From the NCBI RefSeq assembly GCF_932526225.1, contig NC_064042.1, positions 4,323,001-4,387,000 of the forward strand: a stretch of 64,000 bases of DNA. The letters run 5' to 3'. Under the pieces are notes generated by a model, which was not told the origin of the DNA, did not search any database, and saw only the letters and a program-made list of their open reading frames with translations. Shown in pieces: positions 1-12,110 of the stretch (its first letter is position 1; each line of letters begins with the position of its first letter). The DNA is from Nematostella vectensis (lineage: Eukaryota > Cnidaria > Anthozoa > Actiniaria > Edwardsiidae). Both the position numbers and the translations under genes were made by a program.

Positions 1-362
1 TTTACAAAGTAAGTTTTAAATAGGCTGATGTCATTCTAGGGAGGAGAGGGGTGGCTTTCATAAGGGAGTTGACCAGCGCACGGCAATTGGCAAAAGATTA
101 TAAAAACTTACCGTACGCTTCAAAGCATTTTAAATGACAAACCGTTAATTTAGTCGGCTATTCAAAAAGGCTCATTCTTGAGTCGATAGAGGCGACTCCA
201 ACGAAAGCAACCCCTCCGTCTATTGCCCTATGTACGCACATTATACTATCTCCGCCACTCAGAGCAGTTTTATCTCTATACTTATCACCCGTGAAAAATT
301 TTCAAAAATTTCAAGTATTATATACTTTTTTTGTTGCCGTGAAGGTTTATCATATTTCTTAC

Positions 363-620
363 CTTTGACTGTGACGGTGACGCTATTGTTGTGCCCATCT
401 CCCGCCTTGTTACTGGGAACACACGTGAGGATGGTCACGCCAGGAGGGTTAAGACGAAGGACGAACAGTCCGTGCATCTGTGAGGCAAACTCTGTACCAT
501 TGCGATAGAGAGTGTAGGTTATGTTGTCTGGTTTACCCACCGCTGAGCAGTTTAACAAGACCATGCCACCAACACATACGGAAGATGCATTTGCTAACAT
601 TGTAGCGTTCTCTGGCTTAT
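363..620 (-). CDS. Gene A Ig exon, type d
   Basis: 258-nt exon, phase 1 to 1. It has [12 protein letters not shown] and [14 protein letters not shown] as the two cysteine strands. This is the same subtype as gene B 26266-26538 and 29379-29630 and gene D 49554-49808. The intron on its left continues out of the window. Confidence 0.78.
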
Positions 621-3600
621 CTAGATCAAATCAGCTCATGAAGTAAGCAGGTAGAAATTTTACTATGAAAACTTCAAGGGATAGAGTAGTGGAAGTAAAG
701 CAAGTTCGTTAAAACTCTTTTAGCACATAATTTGGCAACAGCAATAACTATAGTGCCTTGATGTCAACGTGCTCTACAAAATTATTCCTCTGCATGAGTT
801 CTATAAGATATGCTAACTACCCAGGCAAAACCTCACTGTAAAATACGGATGTATTTTCACCCATGCCCACCGGCAATCGAAAAATCGAAATAATTAGGTG
901 TTGTTCTTGTGAATAAGGTTACTGACCAACAACAGGGAGAACTCTCATGTACCAATAAATGTAAAAGCATATGCTTACATCTCACTGCGAGTGTTGCATC
1001 CCTGGTGTGGTTCCGTCCACATCCGTCAGTAGCCACGCACGTGTAGACCCCTGACAGGTCGCGGTGCACCATGGGAATGATGTAGGACGGTCCGTGTGCT
1101 ACGGTGCGCCCCTTAGGGCTGATCCATGTGAAGGTTGGTGGAGGAGTACCATCAGCTGAACACGTCAGGTTCACTTGGTCACGCTCGGTCACGGAAGGAC
1201 TCGGTGGAGAAATGACAACGCTGCTGGGTGGGACTAATGAAATTAAGAAGCTTGTATTTGCACTTCCAAAGCAAAGAATCTTTATGAGAACAAGCCAGAA
1301 CATAACTGAGAGTTTATGGGGGGAGGGGCAGGACTCTTCACTAGTGTATCTGTATTATTCATTGCTTTTACAGCTTTCACAGCCACGTCAAACATATTAT
1401 ATTAGTGTTCATAACAATAACTATGTGACGGCAGTAATGCCGTTTGCAGAAGCCAAATTACTATAGAACCATCTATCATAGCTGTATTCTAGTTACCAAA
1501 TCATCCCTTACATTACAAATTCAACAAAACTAGCTAAGTTACCCCCCCCCCCCCCCCCCCCGGTTCTTGCATAGTTAAAAACAAAACAATTTACACCAAA
1601 ATGTTTCTACCTGATCTATTTTCACGATTTATTAATCACTCACGGTAGAGTGTTTTGAAAGTTGGTATTATTGGTCAAGTAAACTTCGACCCTTTCCCCA
1701 CTTCTTCGTTCCCATTCTCCTCGAGGCAATACACCTCGCTCAGTCGCTGTTTCCGTTGAAAAATCACATAAACGCTTGGTACATTCAGACTCGCCCGGTA
1801 AAACATAGGTCAATAGAGGTAAGCAACTAAGAACGTTCAGCTGCAGCAAAGTAAGGGCAAATGAGGTGAAAATGAAGCAGGGTGATTCTCAGCTAATACA
1901 CTCTTTTTTTTTATGAGTCTAATTTTTCAGTTGGGGCTGGGCGGTTCTTTTTTCGGGGATATTTAAGGATGTACTTAAATTTTAGTGCTTATAAAATACA
2001 GTACCAAATGAATTGTTAGGAGAAGAATTACACAAATGATTAATAGCAATTGTTATTGATGAACATAATCTGACACTGTATTTCAGAGCAAAAAGACTAA
2101 AAATGAAATATGTTGCTGCTATCTGAGCATCGGCATGTTCTTATCATGTTCTTAAAATTTTGGTGAAATCTCAGCCGGGAAGTTCTTGTAAAAAAGGTTC
2201 TTATAAAAAAAGAGTGTATTGAATAAATGAATTAAATAAAAAATAAAAACAACATGCCCGTGATCGCTTTCTCCGCCGATCCTGTCACGCTAGATGCGAG
2301 GTAAACCATCTTTTCCGCGCTCGTTTTTTAAGAGTTTAACCCACATGGAAGACTTTCTTGCAGAACCCTGCGTATAAATATTTTTTGGCTTTACATTGAC
2401 TATAGAGGTCACATGTCGACGGAGGGCGTTTTATACTTCCTTAAGCTTTGACCGGAAGTTACCACACCGGAAGTTTTAAGATAATTCATGGATACTCTGT
2501 AGCGAAAAGCACAGAAAGACCACAAAAGTTCAAGCAAACAGGCAGGCAGGCAGAACGCAAGGCTGCGTGCAGCCGGAAACATCCTCGGGGACCCAGGGCG
2601 TCGCGGAGATCGGGCACACAGGGAGCGCGGCGCGAGAAAAAAAACAGGCTGAAAACGCCCTAGGCAACTGCTATGTAAAACCCATTTCTAAAAAAAAACA
2701 AAATCAAACTTGGTCTCTGATTGGTCTCATTTTATAATTAATCACCAATCAGAGCGATCCTTGTAAATTTGAAAAGCATACAGACCTCACGCACTAATCA
2801 CAAACACCTAAATAACACATCCTCGGAAACCCAGGGGTATTTTCCTCTAACGTTTCACTCGCTAAATAACAAAGCCTGCTCAGTTTGGTGAAAGTCTCAC
2901 GATCAAATTTTGCCTGGAGTCTTCAAACGGTTGCGCGAGCAGGGAGAAACTTGGGCACAATAACCGATCATGTCTTTTGCCCGCTCAGTTTCATTACTAA
3001 ATAGCAGGTAATATACCTTCTGCGAATGCCTAACATTAGGCCTTTCCAGATTGCGCTCGGCACTATTTTAGCGCAATTTGGGTTTGGGAGCACTATTTTG
3101 ATCAGAGAGCAATTTTTGGGTAAACAAGTCAACTTCTAGCTTTTTTAAACCAAGTTACTAGATTTTGTTGTCTTATATAGACATTTCAAGTTTCCTTAAC
3201 TACAAATAATATTAACTCAACTAGGCTAAGACTGTAAGACTTGTGATTTCGACATTTTAATGGGTGGCCAGTGCTTTGGAAACCGCAAATATTGGGTAGC
3301 CTGTGGAGTTCATTACCATAATAGATGCCTTATCTAGAAGATCTGTTTGTCATGTTTTCCTGTTTTACATCTATTGTAATTATTTCTCGTTAGGAGATTG
3401 TTATAATTAAGATCTGTTATCAGCTTTGACACTATTGACATTAATACATTTCTGCCGATGGAATGTAATGATAGAGGCAGAAATTTTTATTTTGACGGCA
3501 TGTGAATAACACGTAGGAATGTGAAGAGAGTTCAGTATGGGTATGAGTATATAAGGGGAGACATAGCGTGCTAGTGTCAATCTAGCCAGCTCCCCTGTTT

Positions 3601-6538
3601 AAGCCATATTGACTTTTGCTAAAAAAAAATTTTTTTTCTTGTATTTTCTTTTTTAAACTTTTTCTTCGGCTCTTAACCCCTAGAGCACGCAATGCTGAGC
3701 ATTGGTTCGGGGAACACGGTCCAGAGTTTTTTCCCACAGGGTTTTTATCTCTCGTTTACGTGTCCGGCTCAGTATTAACTTCTTGTAAATATAAATTAGG
3801 TGATTATAATATTTCACCTTTTCAGATAGTAATTGTATTGGAGGTTCAGCAGTGTTTACTGCTTGGCAGATTGTTTTGCATTGTAATGTCATTCAGCAGT
3901 GATTACTGCTAGCTGGGCGCTGGCTACATATCCAAAATAAACAGGAGTTCTCCTGAACTGTGTTTGTTGATAAAGTGTTATGAAATGGAGGCAAAATTGG
4001 TGATGCTTGTAAATGAACATTGTTTTTAGTAGTATCCAAATAACAAAGGTAAACAAACAAAAGAAAACAAAGTTATTTATAATACAGTTAGTCGTTATAC
4101 ACTAAAGTGTGATTTACCCATTCATGGACAACAATATAAGATACTCTAATGCATGTATTTGATAAAAGCAATATTCTTTCTTTTATTCAAATTTTAATTA
4201 AAACACAACTTATCTCTTAATTGTTTTAAAAATATACGGTAATTTTCTTTTCGCCAATGAGCACTATTTGACCACTACTTTGATTTTAGAGCACTTTTTA
4301 AGCACTTTTTGGGTGTTTTTGGGAGCACTTTTCTGGCTTTTTGGGAGCACTATCTGGAAACGCCTACCTAACATCGATAGGATTATCGAAGAGTGGACCA
4401 CCGACTTCCGAATTATTTTCGGCACCGAGGTCCTTGTTAGATTTTGTGCATCATTGCGATACCAAATATACCACAGAAACGTCGTAGCACTTCTGGAGGG
4501 GGGGGGGGGGGTGGGCTTGTAGTCTGTGACAATAGGCTCATACTCATTTCGAATGCATTTGATATCTCGATCGTAATTATTTTGTTTATCAAAGGTTAAT
4601 TAAATAAAGAGTTCAAATAAAATCCCTCAAACTTATCTAGACTAATTTAAGCTTTTCCATAGAATTTTCCCAATATTGTTTGTTATGTTTAGCGTATAGT
4701 TTTTTTCTTTTCCCTCTTAGGGCTTGAACCCGTGAGCGATATGAACATCGCTCGGTCACTGTAGGCTGGTTCAGGTCCAACAAGATTAGTATACATCTTG
4801 GACGGTATACATCTCAGCGGATGTTACTAAAACAGGGAACGGGGAGCGGGGAACAGGGAGCGGGGAACAGGGATCTGGGAACGAGTGATCAGCGGTAGGG
4901 CACAGCGATTTTCAGTATTTTTATGATTATTGATATTGAAAGCTGCTGTTTTCCGTGACCATGACCCTTCTTTCCTCTAACACCAAGTTGACTGTTTACT
5001 AAATTAGACTATTGCAAAATGTTATTACTTTTCTTGCCCCATCTTATTTGTTCCTCTGTACACTTTATTACAGCTCAAGCTCAGAATCAAGCTTAGACTT
5101 GGACTCAAGCTCAGACATTGTTGAACTTGTAAAAGGAAAGCAGCAGCTTTCAACATCAATAATCATAAAAATACTGAAAATAGCACCTCAAATTTGTAAC
5201 AGTGCTTTTCATCACTATGGGATGAGAATTTGAAGTCATGGCAATTTAGGATTGCAAAAATATCCACGTATTCAAAATATGTTTCCATAAATCTCTTTTC
5301 AAGTTTACCATTGCGATTTTATCTCGCACTAAACTACCCAAGCAAACTGTTATCATATTATCCCTTTAAACATACCTTTCACTTGACTTGATCTCTATCA
5401 CATCTAAAATAAGAGAAACGTATTAGATTCGATTCAATGGGCGCATTAATTATTCATAATTCTTAGAAACAGAGTCAGAGATTTCACTTACCATCCATTT
5501 TAACGAGAGAAGAGCCAAAGAGACGCACGTGAGGTTGCTACATCGCTGTGCCCTACCGCTGATCACTTGTTCCCAGATCCCTGTTCCCCGCTCCCTGTTC
5601 CCCGTTTTAGTAACATCCCATCTCAGCCATTAGTCCATAAACATCAAGCGATTACTTTGATGCCTGTGTGTTATTAGATCTCTTGTTTTTACACTTTTGA
5701 TCATTTTTGTTTTTAATAAGGAAGCCTTTTTTAGCCTTTGTCTTGAGGGTGACGGCTTAACAAAGGTTCGACTGTATTATTTAACCCTAGGCTTGTGCAT
5801 GGTTGGATAGATATAATAACCTTACTACAAACTAAAACCCCTGATGTGAGTAGAAGACAAAGTCTGCAAACAAAACCTTTCCTAGAAAATACACCAAATA
5901 TTAATCGCAAAGGGCATTTACCTTGCACGTTAAACACGGTGTCTAACGGGGGATTTCCTGTAATGGTTGGCAAACTTCCTGCTGCAACTCTACACTGTAG
6001 GCTTTTAGTGCCGAATCCATCTTTATTGTTGCTAACATTCGCCAGCGTAAACACAATATGGTAGAGAGGGCTTGAATCCGTGAGCGATATGGACATCACT
6101 CGGTCACTGTAGGCTGGTTCAGGTCCAACAAGATAAGTATACATCTTGGACGGTGTTGCTCCAGGCGCTGTAGACTGCTCCCAGATCTCAATTCCTGACA
6201 AACTCTGGCCTGACTCCAGAGTCACATTCCACGTCATTGTAGCGTTGTCGCCATCGTTGAGGCATACGGATCTATCGAATTGCCACTGCCATGTACTGCT
6301 GGAGCTTACAGCTGTTGAACGGGAGAAGAATATAACCGAAATATAATCTTCAAAGGACTGATCTTTCACCATGCGAAATCAAATTCAGATGCAAACGGTT
6401 TTTCAAATTGCAAACAACTTCGCTCGCACTTTGAAAGACTCGCATGGGAGTAAGCAAGCTAGCCGAAATATAAACGCTACATCACGTACCTTCAAGCCTT
6501 AATAGTACATAGCATACATAAAGCCATAGAATTTGCAT
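363..6538 (-). CDS. Gene A: V-like/Ig receptor, 5' part only (partial)
   Basis: Minus-strand gene whose visible exons are 6490-6538 (signal peptide), 5922-6311 (V-like domain), 979-1233 (Ig) and 363-620 (Ig). All internal exons start and end in phase 1, so they join in frame. The start is the ATG at 6538, which opens a hydrophobic leader beginning MQILWLY. The gene runs off the left edge, so its membrane span and tail are not seen. Its 5' end is the inverted twin of gene B. Unlike B, the first Ig exon (type a, starting [12 protein letters not shown]) is followed directly by a type d Ig exon (DKPENATM...), without the two-domain exon between them. Likely a cell-surface recognition receptor by comparison with B, C and D; ligand unknown. 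A V-exon fragment and an 800-bp transposon lie in the long intron 1234-5921. Confidence 0.8.
979..1233 (-). CDS. Gene A Ig exon, type a
   Basis: 255-nt exon, phase 1 to 1, with an Ig core [17 protein letters not shown] and [12 protein letters not shown]. It closely matches the gene B exons at 24519-24773 and 27247-27504. Confidence 0.8.
1234..4716. other. Gene A intron, left part
   Basis: No exon found. Contains a C run at about 1543-1561 and AT-rich DNA. Small open frames at 1640-1849 and 2448-2663 have low-complexity or unfamiliar translations and no splice support. Confidence 0.5.
4717..4809 (-). pseudogene. Fragment of a V-like Ig exon
   Basis: About 90 bp that match the middle of the gene A V-like exon (around 6068-6155), same strand. 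It reads [19 protein letters not shown] with changes from the intact exon. No splice sites flank it. A relic of another V-exon copy in the gene A intron. Confidence 0.72.
4819..5618. mobile_element. 800-bp inverted-repeat element with 9-bp target duplication
   Basis: Ends begin GGATGTTACTAAAAC and finish with its reverse complement; subterminal GGGAACGGGGAGC-type repeats also invert. Flanked by CATCTCAGC at 4810-4818 and 5619-5627. A 9-bp duplication suggests a Mutator-like non-autonomous element, but the class is inferred. No transposase is seen. Confidence 0.75.
5922..6311 (-). CDS. Gene A V-like Ig exon
   Basis: 390-nt exon, phase 1 to 1, encoding about 130 residues. The strand order looks like a V-type Ig domain: IEIWEQ would hold the core tryptophan, and [10 protein letters not shown] the F-strand cysteine. 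The position where a B-strand cysteine is expected reads TMTWNV, with tryptophan instead; another cysteine lies about 14 residues upstream in RSVCLND. It differs from the gene B exon at only three bases. Confidence 0.8.
6490..6538 (-). CDS. Gene A signal-peptide exon
   Basis: 49-nt first coding exon (16 codons plus one base). It encodes a short leader with a hydrophobic core ([11 protein letters not shown]) and ends at GAAG followed by gtacgt. It is identical in sequence to the gene B exon at 20321-20369. Confidence 0.8.
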
Positions 6539-6967
6539 CCTTTACCGTCAAAAAGTAGCGCTTAATCGAAGTATAGATGTATTTGCACCATGTCTCAGTT
6601 AAGTAGTTATCAGTTTACTTCCGCGTCTCTTCTGAAAAGTACCTAGGACCACACAGCAAAGCCTTGTGGGTATAGTTCGGATGTGACCACAGGTATCCCA
6701 GCCAAAAACATATTCTAAATTCTAAAAAACAGAGATCATTTACGATTACGAACCAGAATTTGTTAAAACAATTTTAAACATTTATTCCACTGCAACTAAA
6801 CCGTGCCTTAATTGATGTGCTTGATGACCCGGTAGATTGTATCGAAACACGACTCTCGCCTTTATTTCCCAAATATATTACGAGCTCCAACATTACTTAT
6901 ACCAAAATGATCCCTGAAATGCGTAGACTAAGTATTTTGTATTTATTTTTGTGCGTTTCCAGTGGGG

Positions 6968-7985
6968 TTTCCCTGCTAGCAGAGGCCTCTTTTCTCTGTA
7001 TTTCGCTGGGCTGGAGTTCGCGAGGAAAAGATACCTCTGCCATGGGTCGAAACTGTTTTTGTTGCGCATGCGTGAGCGTTGATAAGCGACCAACGTGCCA
7101 AAACCCGTACCATCGCGCGAAAGCTGTCAATATGATAATATGCTTTGCATGGGTTCAGTCGAAAATCATGAATCAAACTCCGGTTAGTTTTCCCTGCTAG
7201 CAGAGGCCTCTTTTCTCTGTATTTCGCTGGGCTGGAGTTCGCGAGGAAAAGATGCCTCTGCCATTGGTCGCAAGTTCGTTTGTTCAAACCGCCGTCCACG
7301 ATCGTGGACGAGATCCAGAGCGCATGCTCCGTTCATTAATTACTGGCCACTATTTGAGCCCACAATGACTAGCGCATGCATGAAACGTATATCCGCTGCG
7401 GGATAATAAGCCCGCATTCGAAACCGCGTCCTCCGTAGAAATATCACGCGACGAATTATAAAAGAAGCCATTCAATGCCTTATCTTTATTCAGAATTTTC
7501 TCTCTTTTGACTAACGAGTCAATCTTCCGTTTACAGGTTTTGCATATTCTTCTGGGAATAGCTGATCTAAGTTTACCAAAAAGTTTTGTAACATTTTCTT
7601 CGAATCCAACTGTGCGATATTTACATTTGAAGAAACTCGCCTGCCCAGATGTCTTGAAATTAATCCCACAAACAAGACAAAACTCGTCTTTGCTGCGTTT
7701 GTTGTTCAATCTTTTAGTGACGTTTTAGGTGATTAAAATTGAACAGTTGTTTTCTTTTTTCGAAGAGGAGAACTAACCGGAGTTTGATTCATGATTTCCG
7801 ACTAAACCCATGCAAAGCATATTAGCATATTGACAGCTTTTGCGCGATGGTACGGGTTTTGGCACGTCGGTCGCTTATTAACGCTCACGCATGCGCAACA
7901 GAAACAGTTTCGACCCATGGCAGAGGTATCTTTTCCTCGCGAACTCCAGCCCAGCGAAATACAGAGAAAAGAGGCCTCTGGGAAC
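6968..7985. mobile_element. 1018-bp element with long inverted ends, left arm only
   Basis: Flanked by AGTGGGG at 6961-6967 and 7986-7992; the homologous site in the right arm (near 19902) is empty. About 220 bp at each end are inverted copies (AGAGGCCTCTTTTCTCTG near both tips), and a further partial copy lies at 7186-7268. A 7-8-bp duplication suggests a hAT-like or related family. It carries one small ORF. Confidence 0.8.
7350..7709 (-). CDS. Small ORF inside the 1018-bp element, cysteine-rich
   Basis: 119 residues. It has CxxC pairs (FCLVCG, ICKTCKRK) spaced like a zinc-binding domain, followed by basic residues. I do not recognise the family. As it lies inside a mobile element it is probably part of that element, perhaps a DNA-binding remnant, and may not be expressed. 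Confidence 0.35.
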   Translation of the reverse strand: MNNKRSKDEFCLVCGINFKTSGQASFFKCKYRTVGFEENVTKLFGKLRSAIPRRICKTCKRKIDSLVKREKILNKDKALNGFFYNSSRDISTEDAVSNAGLLSRSGYTFHACASHCGLK

Positions 7986-8340
7986 AGTGGGGTAGGTACG
8001 ATCAGCTAAAGTTTTATTCCGATTCACACTTCGGTGTTTATAAGAAAGCAGAAACTGACAAATTCAAAACACGACTTGATCGCCTTTCCCCCCCGAAATA
8101 GCACGAACGTCGACGTAACTTATACCAAAATAGTCCCTGAAATATATGCGATTTCTATAGTGCGGGTAGGATCAGTGATAGCTTGATACCGAACTTGTTT
8201 TTTTTTTTTTTGTACTACTGTGTTATTACAACTTCAACGATGCGCTATCATTTGCATTATCACAATATATTTTAAACTTGCCGCTAGACATTAATGTTTG
8301 ACGACCTATGGTAGCCCAAATCTCAAAGCAGTCGTTAAAG

Positions 8341-9482
8341 CCGCATTGTCACCAGTTTACTTCCGGTCGATAACGTAACAATCTCCGATTATTTTTAACG
8401 GAAAACGCGAAAAATATTTCAAAATATTGAAAGCAGTGTGTCTATTGGAAGTTTCTTTGAGGATGTGATCGATACTTTAGAGCGGATGGCCTGTTAAATA
8501 TCTTGGATTCTAATACAGTTGAAGCTCTCGTAAGCGACCACCTTGGGAACTGAAAATTGTATTCGTTAACGGAGCTGGTCTTTTACGAGAGCTTGCTCTC
8601 ATAAGCGACCACTGGGCGCCAAAAACTTGAACAATAGGTGTTGGTCGCTTACGGGAGCTTAATTAAAATGGAATCTAAAAGTTATCGTGATAATAACAAA
8701 GCTGTGATATTTTCGTTTATTGCTTGATTTTAAAACTAGGTATTTGACTTATCATGAGAGTGACTTCTTTTATTTAAGTTAATAGCAATTAAATCTACGC
8801 AAAGTAGCCGTTATGCTAGTTTATATCGACGACTTTCGCTTTTCGTCATGAGAAAATCTTCTGCGTCTACGACCATCGCACGGCGTCTTTTGCTAGCCGA
8901 TTTCTAAAGCGTGCAACAAACAAGTGGATGGCTATTGTAACTGGAAAAAAGGATAAATCGTGGAGCTGGCAATGGACTAGAGATTCCTTGCATTTACACA
9001 TTTTCTGGAGACAAAGAAATGCCAATCCCATGGTTGAAATTGAAGTTAGAAAATTGAAATTATGAAATTCTTTAATGGTTGCCTACTGGAAAGGCAGCTT
9101 TTGTGAAACATTACAACATTTCTGCTTTATATTTGATTTCAGCATGCATTGGATATGATGTTTATCAGGTGTTGACTGATGTTGTAAAGCCAAAAATCAT
9201 TGTGGTCACTTACGAGAGCTTAAAAATAAAATAAAATCTCAGTTGGTGTTTTGAAATTGTGGTCGTTAACGGAGCTGGTCGCACCGATAAGTTGGTCGCT
9301 TACGAGAGCTTAGAATTACAGAGTTTGTGTGACAACTCAATCGGTGATTCGTGACCGTGGTCGTTATCGGAGCTGGTCGCTTACGAGAGCGGTCGCTCAG
9401 AGAGCTTCGACTGTAGATTATTTTGTCTTTTAACGGTTGAGGTTTCCGTCGGACCTCCTGAAGTAAACTGGTGACAATGCGG
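8341..9482. mobile_element. Inverted-repeat element 1, interrupted by a nested element
   Basis: Ends carry CCGCATTGTCACCAGTTTAC and its reverse complement. An uninterrupted 242-bp relative lies at 13381-13622, which defines the element and shows where the nested element (8516-9413) entered. Confidence 0.78.
8516..9413. mobile_element. Nested element 2, TA-flanked
   Basis: About 898 bp with ends CAGTTGAAGCTCTC and GAGAGCTTCGACTG and many internal copies of CTCGTAAGCGACCA. TA is duplicated at 8514-8515 and 9414-9415. Fits a non-autonomous Tc1/mariner-pogo type. No transposase is seen. Confidence 0.75.
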
Positions 9483-9719
9483 ATTTAAGCTTAACCAATA
9501 ACATTCAAACTAAGAAGTCATGAATATTTTATGAGAACTAGGCGCCTTTTTTAATGATGTCCAGAAAACAATAGCCTTTCTGCCCGATGTGTCTGTCACA
9601 GCATTTTAAAACTTTAACTTGATATAAATACTTTAGACCCAGCACCGCACGACCTTTATTTGTATTTTTTGTCAATAAACTCTATATGAAACATTACCTG
9701 TATGTCAACACTGATGTCT

Positions 9720-10520
9720 ACGGTGGCCCATAAGTGGAATCCAAATCCAAATACAAACTCCGAATTCCAAAACCTCACTCTAAATTCCAAAACCTCACTC
9801 TAAATTTAAATTCCACTGCCGTTTGTTTTATGCTGGAGAGAGGTAGCGGGGAGGTGGGGGGGGGGGGGGAGGGGGGCGTTTAATAGAAAGGGGTGTTTGT
9901 TAGAGATGGGCGTTCAATACAAACATGTAACCTGAGGGGGAGGCGTTCGTTAGATAGGGGGAGTTCATTAGAGAGGGGGCGTTCATTAGATAATTTACGG
10001 TAATGTATACTGTATCCCTATCATAAGAATTCCTAGGATAGCGCTACTGCACCAGGAAACCGGGCAGGCAATAAACAAGCAAAACAAATGCAATAATTAA
10101 AAAAAAGTAGCAATTAATAATACTGTCATACCTGTTTTTGATTACGTCTGACGTGAGGTTTTGTAATTGAGGGTGAGGTTTTGTAATTTAGAGTGAGGTT
10201 TTGGAATTGGAAGTGAAGCTTTAGAATTGAGCGGCGAGGCTTTGGAATTGAAAGTGAGCTTTTGGAATTGAGAATGAGCTTTTGAAATTGAAAGTGAGCT
10301 TTTGGAATTGGTAGTAAGGCTTTGGAATTGAGAGCGAGGCTTTGGAATTGAGCGCGAGGCTTTGGAATTGAAAGTGAGCTTTTGGAATTGAGAGTGGGCT
10401 TTTGGAATTGAGAGTGAGCTTTTGGAATTGAGAGTAAGCTTTTGGAATTGGTAGTAAGGCTTTGGAATTGAGAGCGAGGCTTTGGAATTCGGAGTTTGGA
10501 TTTGGATCAAATTTTTCCGG
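9720..10520. mobile_element. Element with inverted satellite ends
   Basis: 9740-9815 and 10140-10510 contain inverted copies of a roughly 20-bp motif (TTTTGGAATTGAGAGTGAGC and its reverse complement). The right side is an array of about 17 units. The middle holds G-rich direct repeats (gttcattagaga...). No coding capacity is recognised. Confidence 0.55.
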
Positions 10521-10769
10521 GGTTGGAAAGGGGTGAGTTTTTTTTTTGTTTTTTTTGTTTTTTTTTGGGGGGGGATGTTTTATTATTGATATTTTTTTGA
10601 CTCGCAAAAAACAAGTATACGAAGAAGAAAATACTTGAAAGCCTGGAAGCAGGCAATTTCGGTGAATTGATAACAGATCCCCTTACAGCCAGTCAGGATT
10701 ACGAGCTGTCGCTAATAGGCAATTCAATTGTACTTTTATAGCATTGTACTATAGTTTTAAATTTTCTTA

Positions 10770-11166
10770 GGGGCCGATTACATGATGAATTTCAGCCCGG
10801 TTAGGGAGGCTGAAAGTCCAGCCCGGTATCTCGCACAAATACTTGTAAAATTTCTCTTTCGATTACATGAAATAGTTTTCAGCCTGGGATCAATTTCAGC
10901 CCGGGAGGACTTTTCCAGCCCGGGCTGGCAAACCGGGCTAGGATTTTCAGCCCGGGCTAGCGGGTTAAAAATCGCCGCATAATCGCGTAAATATCTCAGC
11001 CGTCGATGTAAAAATAAAATAAAATCCGAGTCCAGCCCGGGCTGAATAGAACTCAGCCCGGGCTGGATTTAAGGCATATAATAGGTAAGCAGCTACTCGG
11101 ACTGAAGCTTCAGCACGGGCTGATGAAAACTCAGCCCGGGCTGAAATTCATCATGAAATCGGCCCC
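10770..11166. mobile_element. 397-bp Harbinger-like MITE
   Basis: Ends GGGGCCGATT and AATCGGCCCC with TTA at 10767-10769 and 11167-11169. The interior contains many copies of the palindrome CAGCCCGGGCTG. A 3-bp TTA duplication fits PIF/Harbinger. Confidence 0.7.
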
Positions 11167-11734
11167 TTAGATTGTACTAAATTGCTAAGTCGAATTTAGT
11201 GCAGGTTCTCGATTTAATCAACGATTCAAATTTTTGCATGTTTTTCGGATGAGATGTCATCCGAAAGCACTATTTGAGCACTAGTAAACATGATTTTTAT
11301 TTCGAGTCCATTGGACCACATCATCCGACATTACGGCGATTAATTAACTGTAGGTAGAAACTGATTTTTATAACGTAAGCGCTAACCAATCAGAGGCGTA
11401 TCTAAAAATAACTGTTTGTTTTAAAAATAGCTTTGGAACATACCCTAATACGGGGGATTCGTTCTCTTACATCATGGTCTCTTGGCCGTATACAAACTAA
11501 GAAAGCGAGTCAGCTTTTAAACTTTACTTGTTTTTTTGTAAAACAACATGTTGTAAAACCGCAGCTTTTATGTCACATATGTCACATGGACTAAGCTAAA
11601 ATAAAGCTCAAAATCAGGCTAATTAACTTTATATCCCAGTGATGAATTTTCACGCGCGCTCAATTCGGACCACGTGCACATTTTCACAGTACAAATATCA
11701 GGCGATAACGTCAAGCCAAAGTGATATCACACGT

Positions 11735-12110
11735 AGCCCAAGCTCTTTATTTGTCCCTATTGATTTTAAGGTAAACATAGGGCGAAAAACAAAATTAGTG
11801 AAAATAAAAAAAACATTTGTTGAAAAGACGTGTATAGTCTAGTGTTGTGTTTACTTTTTGCGTGTTCTTTGGCCGTATTAAAGCGCCTTTTTCAAGATTC
11901 AAGATTCACGATTTGAAATTTTAAACGAACGATGTGAAAGATAGGAAAGTTATTTTGGACATACCTCACGTTTCGTCCTCGTCGTCTTCCCGCTTAATCA
12001 TCACGGCGACATCCTCACAGATAGTTGGAGTCCAACCAGTTCAAACCTCAGTATATTCGTCTTTTTGTCGTCGAAATATGCTTACCAACAATGAACTTGG
12101 CAACCGTCAA
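11735..12110. mobile_element. Half copy of the foldback element
   Basis: Matches one half of 21238-22030 (tagcccaagctctttatttg at one end, ctcacagatagttggagtcc inside). The other half is missing. Confidence 0.65.

Larger units (their letters stand above)
5628..9354. repeat. Left arm of large inverted duplication
   Basis: About 3.7 kb that matches 17810-21237 in reverse orientation. It includes the gene A signal and V-like exons, the promoter region and nested transposons. The outer end abuts the target-site repeat of an 800-bp element; the inner end lies inside a transposon. It contains a 1018-bp insertion (6968-7985) absent from the other arm. Confidence 0.88.

Noticed and set aside
2448-2663. 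Basic 71-codon frame in gene A intron
   Set aside because: Low-complexity Arg/Lys-rich translation, no homologue in the paralogous intron.
10142-10607. Minus-strand proteins rich in NSKAS/FQKLT repeats
   Set aside because: Translation of a 20-bp satellite inside a mobile element; no start or domain.
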